A stretch of DNA of 64,000 bases from assembly GCF_006716465.1 (NCBI RefSeq), contig NZ_VFPB01000001.1, positions 1,336,983 through 1,400,982 of the forward strand, read 5' to 3'. A program made the translations under genes and the position numbers. A model generated the notes under the pieces. The model searched no databases, had not been told where the DNA came from, and was given only the letters and a program-made list of their open reading frames with translations. The stretch is from Pseudoxanthomonas sp. 3HH-4. Lineage in GTDB: Bacteria; Pseudomonadota; Gammaproteobacteria; Xanthomonadales; Xanthomonadaceae. Of the stretch, positions 55,345 to 64,000 are shown one piece after another (within the stretch, counting starts at the first letter, position 1; the number at the start of each line of letters is the position of its first letter).

Positions 55345-55788
55345 ATGAACCGTCGCACCGGAATGATCGGCCTGTCGGCCCTGCTGATGTCGGGCCTGGG
55401 CACCGCCCACGCGGCCGAATGCCTGCCCGTCGCCAAGGCGGCGTGGGTGCGCATGCCACCGGTTGCGATGCCGATGATGGCTGGCTTTGCCCGCATCGAG
55501 AATCCATGCAAGACCCCGGTCAGCATCGTCGGCGCGGAGAGCCTCGCCTTCGAGGACGTGTCCCTGCACGAAACGCGCGAAGCGAACGGCGTCAGCCGCA
55601 TGCGCGAAGTGGCCGCGCTGCCCATCGCGCCCGGCAAGGCCGCCGAACTGAAGCCCGGCGGGCTGCATTTGATGCTGCATGGCCCCTACGCGCCGATAGC
55701 GGCTGGTGAGAAAGTGGTGATCACGCTGAGGCTCGCCGACGGCCGCTCGTTGCCGGTGCAGTTCGAGGTGCGCAAGAGCCTGCCCTGA
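55345..55788 (+). CDS. PCuAC periplasmic copper chaperone
   Basis: 147 aa, start MNRRTGMIGLSALLMSG; the signal peptide ends GTAHAAE. Cu(I) ligands of the family are present: Met in MPMMAGFARI, His in VSLHETREANGVSRMRE (His and Met) and the GGLHLMLHG His/Met pair. PCuAC delivers copper to cytochrome oxidase. It stands alone, divergent from the enoyl-CoA isomerase. Confidence 0.93.
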   Translation: MNRRTGMIGLSALLMSGLGTAHAAECLPVAKAAWVRMPPVAMPMMAGFARIENPCKTPVSIVGAESLAFEDVSLHETREANGVSRMREVAALPIAPGKAAELKPGGLHLMLHGPYAPIAAGEKVVITLRLADGRSLPVQFEVRKSLP

Positions 55789-55802
55789 ACGCGTCGATTC
55801 CT

Positions 55803-55946
55803 GTAGGAGCGACGTGAGTCGCGACCGCGGACCTGAAGCGACACGGCAGAACCGGAAGCATGGACCAGCGTAGACGGAAGCAATTGGATAGCCTTTTGCA
55901 TCCACTGTCTCCGGAAGATTCCGGTCGCGACTCACGTCGCTCCTAC
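55803..55946 (+). repeat. REP doublet C (GTAG type)
   Basis: GTAGGAGCGACGTGAGTCGC plus GACCG at 55803-55827 and its exact reverse complement at 55922-55946. Arms identical to doublet A, span 144 bp, inner sequence different. Confidence 0.93.
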
Positions 55947-55964
55947 AGGGGGCCAAGGGCGCCG

Positions 55965-56389
55965 TTACTCCGACACCGCCCTGATCGCCGCCGGCAGCGG
56001 CGCGCTGTGGCCGGTCTGCGTGTCCATCCAGACCACCACCACATTGCCGTCCGAATACAGCACGCTGTCGTCCTTTGCCGACACGATGCGGTGGCCGATG
56101 GTGACGCTGCTGGTGCCGAGACGGTCGACATAAAGCTCCACCACCACGTCGTTCGGCCAGGTCAGCGGGCGTTTGTAGTTGATGTTGTTGGCCGCCACGA
56201 CCGGTGCGATGCGGTCGGTCATCGATACCTCGGGCACGGTAAGCATCCAGCGCACGCGCGCCTCTTCCAGGTACGAAATGTACTTGGCGTTGTTCACGTG
56301 GCCCATGCTGTCCATGTCGCGCCAGCGCACGCTGATCGGGATCTTCGCCAGCAGCTTGCGTCCTGCGGCGTTGGCGTCGTGCGTGGAAC

Positions 56390-56393
<4 letters not shown>
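55965..56393 (-). CDS. Acyl-CoA thioesterase (4HBT hot-dog fold)
   Basis: 142 aa. [20 protein letters not shown] contains the catalytic Asp of the 4-hydroxybenzoyl-CoA thioesterase/YbgC/FadM group. The middle [17 protein letters not shown] strand is typical. It follows uvrA with a 4-bp overlap. Substrate unknown. Confidence 0.9.
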
Positions 56394-59335
<2,942 letters not shown>

Positions 59336-59678
59336 CGGGTGGGGGGATCCGGAAAGCGAACAAGGAAGCGTAGCGATCTGCCTAGGTGGGGGCAAATGGC
59401 GTCATTGCCAGCGAAGCAGCGGGTTCGGGTGGGCGCTCAGTCAGCCGGGCAGCCGGTTGGGTGGGCCAGGCCACCGCCGTGCCCGCGACCGCAGTCCGCA
59501 GTCCGCAAGCAGGGCTGCGGGGAGCGATCCATCCAAGTCATTGATCTACAATGGTCTGCCCCGTGGCCGGCGGGACCTGTTGCCGCCATCAGGCGCCAGT
59601 CTGCGCGCCAATGCGGACATTCTCTGTCCGTGAAGGAGATCCCTGGGGACCCGGAGGCTGGTCGGGGCGGGGAACGGG
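59336..59678. other. Gap between uvrA and the rplU promoter
   Basis: About 340 bp with no gene I can support. It should contain the uvrA promoter on the minus strand. I saw no clear SOS box (CTG-N10-CAG type) and no terminator. A TACAAT box at 59547-59552 on the plus strand has no good -35. Confidence 0.5.
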
Positions 59679-59708
59679 TTGACCGTAACTCGCTGAATCC
59701 ACTAAAAT
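59679..59708 (+). promoter_or_regulatory. Promoter of rplU-rpmA
   Basis: TTGACC, 18-bp spacer, TAAAAT; about 60 bases before the rplU start. Confidence 0.8.
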
Positions 59709-59775
59709 TCCGCTTCTGTCCGCCCTCGATGGCAGGCAGGCTCCAGAAAATAACTACAGAAACCAAGGAATCCAC

Positions 59776-60084
59776 ATGTACGCAGTCGTAGTCACGGGCG
59801 GTAAGCAGTACCGCGTGATGAAGGGCGAGACGCTCCGCGTCGAGAAGCTCGAAGCCGAAGCCGGCAACGAACTCACCTTCGACAACATCCTGATGCTGGG
59901 CGATGGCGAGACCATCAGCCTGGGCGACGCCCTGAAGGGCGCCACCGTCACCGCGAAGGTCGTCGGCCATGGCCGCGCCGACAAGGTGCGCATCATCAAG
60001 TTCCGCCGCCGCAAGCACCACATGAAGCGCCAGGGTCACCGGCAGCATTACACCGAAATCGAAATCACCGGCATCAACAAGTAA
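59776..60084 (+). CDS. rplU: 50S ribosomal protein L21
   Basis: 102 aa, start [20 protein letters not shown], and the basic [16 protein letters not shown] segment that binds 23S rRNA. First gene of rplU-rpmA(-obgE), AAGGA-type ribosome site (CCAAGGAATCCACATG). Confidence 0.98.
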   Translation: MYAVVVTGGKQYRVMKGETLRVEKLEAEAGNELTFDNILMLGDGETISLGDALKGATVTAKVVGHGRADKVRIIKFRRRKHHMKRQGHRQHYTEIEITGINK

Positions 60085-60096
60085 GGAGAAGCAGTC

Positions 60097-60357
60097 ATGG
60101 CACATAAAAAGGGCGTAGGCTCATCGCGCAACGGCCGCGACTCCAACCCGAAGATGCTGGGCGTCAAGGTCTTTGGTGGTCAGGCGATCGATGCAGGCAA
60201 CATCATCATCCGCCAGCGCGGCACCCAGTTCCATCCGGGTCCGGGCGTCGGCCTGGGCCGCGACCACACGCTGTTCGCGCTGGTCGACGGCAAGGTCGAG
60301 TTCTCGATCAAGGGCGCCAAGAAGCGTCGTACCGTGAGCGTAGTGACGGAAGCCTGA
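60097..60357 (+). CDS. rpmA: 50S ribosomal protein L27
   Basis: 86 aa, [20 protein letters not shown]. The N-terminus reaches the peptidyl transferase centre; AHKKG with no processing extension is the proteobacterial form. 12 bp after rplU, with AAGGAG upstream. Confidence 0.98.
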   Translation: MAHKKGVGSSRNGRDSNPKMLGVKVFGGQAIDAGNIIIRQRGTQFHPGPGVGLGRDHTLFALVDGKVEFSIKGAKKRRTVSVVTEA

Positions 60358-60382
60358 GGCTTTCGCGCACGCTGAGCGAAGG

Positions 60383-60405
60383 GCCCCGCCGCGTGCGGGG
60401 CTTTT
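60383..60405 (+). terminator. Terminator after rpmA
   Basis: Stem GCCCCGC / GCGGGGC, loop of five, then TTTT. obgE is therefore at least partly uncoupled from rplU-rpmA. Confidence 0.8.
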
Positions 60406-60417
60406 CGTTGGTGGAGC

Positions 60418-61612
<1,195 letters not shown>

Positions 61613-61613
61613 G

Positions 61614-61643
61614 AAAAAGAGCCCGCCGGAAGGCGGGCTTTTT
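61614..61643 (+). terminator. Terminator of obgE
   Basis: Stem AGCCCGCC / GGCGGGCT, GGAA loop, A-rich before and TTTTT after. Confidence 0.93.
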
Positions 61644-61696
61644 CTGTGTGGTCGGGCGACCGTCCGGTTCCGGCATCCCGGCATCGACGCGTAGGC

Positions 61697-61723
61697 AAAA
61701 AGAAACCCGCCTTGCGGCGGGTT
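61697..61723 (-). terminator. Terminator of rpsT
   Basis: Minus-strand stem AACCCGCC / GGCGGGTT with GCAA loop, followed by TCTTTTT. Confidence 0.92.
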
Positions 61724-61754
61724 CCCGTGTCTTCGCGTTGCGTACCGCCGTGAA

Positions 61755-62024
61755 TCAGGCCGCTTGCAGGGCCTTGATGCGGGCGTTCAGGCGGCTCTTG
61801 TGGCGGGCAGCCTTGTTCTTGTGGATCAGGCCGCGCGAGCTCAGGCGGTCGAGGATCGGCTGGGCCGAGACGAACGCGGCCTGGGCGCCGGCGGCGTCGT
61901 TGGCGTCGAGCGCCTTCAGGACTTTCTTGACGGCGGTGCGCAGCATCGAACGCTGACCGGCGTTGCGCGCATTGCGCACGACGGTCTGCTTGGCGCGCTT
62001 CTTGGCGGACTTGATATTGGCCAC
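61755..62024 (-). CDS. rpsT: 30S ribosomal protein S20
   Basis: 89 aa. GTG start at 62024 ([18 protein letters not shown]), with AGGA about 8 bases upstream; a non-ATG start is also known for rpsT elsewhere and limits its translation. Basic three-helix protein. Monocistronic with its own promoter and terminator. Confidence 0.97.
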   Translation of the reverse strand: MANIKSAKKRAKQTVVRNARNAGQRSMLRTAVKKVLKALDANDAAGAQAAFVSAQPILDRLSSRGLIHKNKAARHKSRLNARIKALQAA

Positions 62025-62092
62025 GGTGGGATTCCTGATGAATACCTGAGAGAATTCAGGGGGTGAACGGAAGACGGGTAATTGAGCCGGAA

Positions 62093-62121
62093 ATTATGGG
62101 GCATTCAATGGGTTGCGTCAA
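62093..62121 (-). promoter_or_regulatory. Promoter of rpsT
   Basis: Minus-strand TTGACG (62121-62116), 17-bp spacer, CATAAT (62098-62093). Confidence 0.8.
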
Positions 62122-62151
62122 CCTGGGTCGTCCCCGGGAAAAGGGGGGGCA

Positions 62152-63771
62152 ATGAGCGGCAACCGGCTCCTGCGTTCCACCGCCATCTTCAGCTCAATGA
62201 CCTTCCTGTCCAGGGTGTCCGGGCTGGTCCGGGACCAGATCTATGCCATTGTCTTCGGCGCGAACCCGGCCATGGACGTGTTCATCGCCGCGTTCCGCAT
62301 CCCTAATTTCATGCGGCGCCTGTCGGCCGAGGGCTCGTTCTCGATGGCCTTCGTGCCGGTGCTGGCCGAGTACAAGGAAAAACACGGGCAGGACGCGGTC
62401 AAGGGCCTGGTCGACCGCGTGACCGGCGCCCTGCTGGCGGCCCTGCTGGTCGTCACGGCGGTGGTGTTGCTGACCGCGCCTTGGCTGGCACGAGTCATCG
62501 CGCCCGGCTTCGAGGTGGGCAGCGAGAAACATGCGCTGTTCATCGAAATGCTGCGCATCACCTTCCCGTATGCCCTCTTCATCTCGCTGGCCTCGCTGGT
62601 GGGCAGCATCCTCAACAGCTACCAGAAGTTCGCCATTCCGGCGCTGTCTCCGGTGCTGCTGAACCTGGCGATGATCGCCGCGGCGCTGGGACTGGCACCG
62701 CTGATGGGGAATTCCGTCAAGGCGCTGGCGTGGGGCGTGTTCGTCGCCGGCATTCTGCAACTCTGTTTCCAGTTGCCGGCATTGGCGAAGCTGGGCCTGC
62801 TGCCACGCCCCAGGCTGGATGTCGCCCATGCCGGGGTCCGCAAGATCCTGACCCTGATGGTGCCCACGCTCTTCGGCTCGTCCGTGGTGCAGTTCAACCT
62901 GCTCTTCAACACCATGGCGGCGTCGTACCTGATCGGCAGCAGCATCACCTGGCTTTACTACAGCGACCGTCTGCTGGAGTTCCCGCTGGGCATGTTCGGG
63001 GTCGCCATCGGCACCGTGATCCTGCCGCACCTGTCCAGCCGGCACGCCGCCACCGACCCCGACGGTTACTCGAAGGGTCTCGACTGGGGTTTCAGACTCT
63101 GCCTGATGATCGGTCTGCCGGCTTGCGCGGGCCTGATCCTGTGCGCTGAGCCGCTGATGTCGACCTTGTTCCAGTACCGCAGCTTTACCGTGGAAGACGC
63201 GCGCATGAGCAGCTGGAGCCTGATCGCGCAGTCCACGGCCGTGCCTGCATTCCTGCTGGTGAAGGTGCTGGCGCCGGCGTTCTACTCACGCCAGGACACC
63301 CGCACGCCGGTGAAGGCGGCCGTCGTGGCCGTATTGACGAACGCCCTGTGCACGATCGGCCTGTTTGCGGGGCTGCTGTACGCCACGCCGACGGGCCAGG
63401 CCGCGCTGCAGGCGGCAGGTGGCAGCTGGACGCAGGCGCTGGCCACGATCCCGGGTGCCCATGCTCTGCTGGCACTGGCCATCGCCATCGCCGGCTGGGT
63501 CAATGCCCTGCAGCTGGCCTGGCTGCTACGGAAGGCCGGTGTCTATCGCCGCCAGCCGGGGTGGGGGCGCTTCCTGCGTCAGATCGGCGTGGCGACGCTC
63601 GCCATGACGCTCGTGGTGTTGGCCTTCCGACTGGCCTGGCCGGACTGGTCGGCCTGGGCCTGGTGGGAGCGTGGGTGGCGATTGGCGGTGACGGTCGGCG
63701 TAGGCGGCGCACTTTACGGCGGCCTGCTTTGGCTGCAGGGCATCCGCCCGCGTGACCTGCGTGGGCATTGA
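62152..63771 (+). CDS. murJ: Lipid II flippase MurJ
   Basis: Flips undecaprenyl-linked peptidoglycan precursor across the inner membrane. Start MSGNRLLRSTAIFSSMTFLS at 62152 with a G-rich AAGGGGG ribosome site; 539 aa and 14 hydrophobic segments of the MOP superfamily. SRVSGLVRDQIYAIVFGANP with its conserved Arg is the family start; FRIPNFMRRLSAEGSFSMAF and YSDRLLEFPLGMFGVAIGT are further signatures. Divergent from rpsT, and followed by ribF, the usual order in proteobacteria (rpsT, murJ, ribF). Confidence 0.97.
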   Translation: MSGNRLLRSTAIFSSMTFLSRVSGLVRDQIYAIVFGANPAMDVFIAAFRIPNFMRRLSAEGSFSMAFVPVLAEYKEKHGQDAVKGLVDRVTGALLAALLVVTAVVLLTAPWLARVIAPGFEVGSEKHALFIEMLRITFPYALFISLASLVGSILNSYQKFAIPALSPVLLNLAMIAAALGLAPLMGNSVKALAWGVFVAGILQLCFQLPALAKLGLLPRPRLDVAHAGVRKILTLMVPTLFGSSVVQFNLLFNTMAASYLIGSSITWLYYSDRLLEFPLGMFGVAIGTVILPHLSSRHAATDPDGYSKGLDWGFRLCLMIGLPACAGLILCAEPLMSTLFQYRSFTVEDARMSSWSLIAQSTAVPAFLLVKVLAPAFYSRQDTRTPVKAAVVAVLTNALCTIGLFAGLLYATPTGQAALQAAGGSWTQALATIPGAHALLALAIAIAGWVNALQLAWLLRKAGVYRRQPGWGRFLRQIGVATLAMTLVVLAFRLAWPDWSAWAWWERGWRLAVTVGVGGALYGGLLWLQGIRPRDLRGH

Positions 63772-63852
63772 GGTTGACGCAGGCGGCTATACTTCAAGGT
63801 CTTGCAATATCCCGGATCCGCCATCGGGCGCATCCGTTCTGACAGGAATCCA

Positions 63853-64000
63853 TGAGCAGGCTGTTCCGTGACGTCGATGGCGGGTCTCTGTGCCCGCACG
63901 GTAGCGTGGTCTGCATCGGCGCCTTCGATGGCCTGCACTCGGGCCATCGCGCGCTGGTGCGGCATGCCGTTGCGCGTGCCCGCACCCTGGGTGTGCCGGC
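63853..64000 (+). CDS. ribF: Bifunctional riboflavin kinase / FAD synthetase (partial)
   Basis: Makes FMN and FAD. Only the first 49 codons are in the window: MSRLFRDVDGGSLCP, then VVCIGAFDGLHSGHRALVRH with the nucleotidyltransferase motif GxFDGxHxGH. AGGA lies 7 bases before the ATG. A TATACT box at 63788-63793 may be part of its promoter. Confidence 0.95.

Overview
This is high-GC DNA with the gene content and order of a gammaproteobacterium of the Xanthomonadaceae/Lysobacteraceae (Xanthomonas, Stenotrophomonas, Pseudoxanthomonas, Luteimonas type). The evidence is the frr-uppS-cdsA-dxr-rseP-bamA-lpxD run without skp, the map-glnD-dapD-dapE block, the rpsB-tsf pair, and many GTAG-headed REP palindromes between genes. 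The genus cannot be fixed from sequence alone. The window is almost entirely chromosomal housekeeping sequence. I see no prophage, insertion sequence, CRISPR array or integrated island.

Layout. 1-8.5 kb (minus strand): an envelope operon from its own promoter upstream of frr, through isoprenoid (uppS, dxr), phospholipid (cdsA), intramembrane protease (rseP), outer-membrane assembly (bamA) and lipid A (lpxD, cut by the window edge) genes. 8.5-15.4 kb: a CDF metal exporter, pyrH, a cupin, an AIM24-family protein, an HDOD-GGDEF protein behind a good flagellar sigma-28 promoter, and rpsB-tsf. 15.4-23.6 kb (plus): map-glnD-dapD-ArsC-like-dapE, with start/stop overlaps at two of the junctions, then asnB and a SnoaL-like gene. 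An asparagine-rich leader peptide and a terminator/antiterminator pair lie between dapE and asnB. 23.5-31.8 kb: penicillin-acylase family enzyme, bacterioferritin, tpm, parC, an SLC13/RCK-type transporter and tRNA-Leu(CAG).

31.9-42 kb: rnr-GFA-rlmB, a DmpA-type aminopeptidase, a cupin-type regulator divergent from a DMT exporter with twin operators, a macrodomain protein, RNase T, and an hvfABC (bufferin-type) copper-peptide operon whose precursor carries two EF-hand loops. 42-49.8 kb: a phosphate regulon pstS-pstS-pstC-pstA-pstB-phoU with a divergent OprP-like porin; both pstS genes and the porin have Pho boxes of 11-bp period. 49.9-59.4 kb: nth and a small partner gene, enoyl-CoA hydratases, a degenerate FKBP, a DUF1289-Nudix fusion, a sulfurtransferase, a PCuAC copper chaperone, a thioesterase and uvrA. 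59.7-64 kb: rplU-rpmA-obgE, rpsT, murJ and the start of ribF.

The most interesting observation is the apparent ribosome-mediated attenuator of asnB (about 21.3-21.45 kb). A 27-codon leader has seven Asn codons, and mutually exclusive protector, antiterminator and terminator helices can be read directly from the sequence. Next are the EF-hand/EGKCG fused metallopeptide precursor, the sigma-28 promoter of the HDOD-GGDEF gene, and three near-identical REP doublets of about 140 bp. All functional statements come from motif reading and gene order; nothing was searched against a database.
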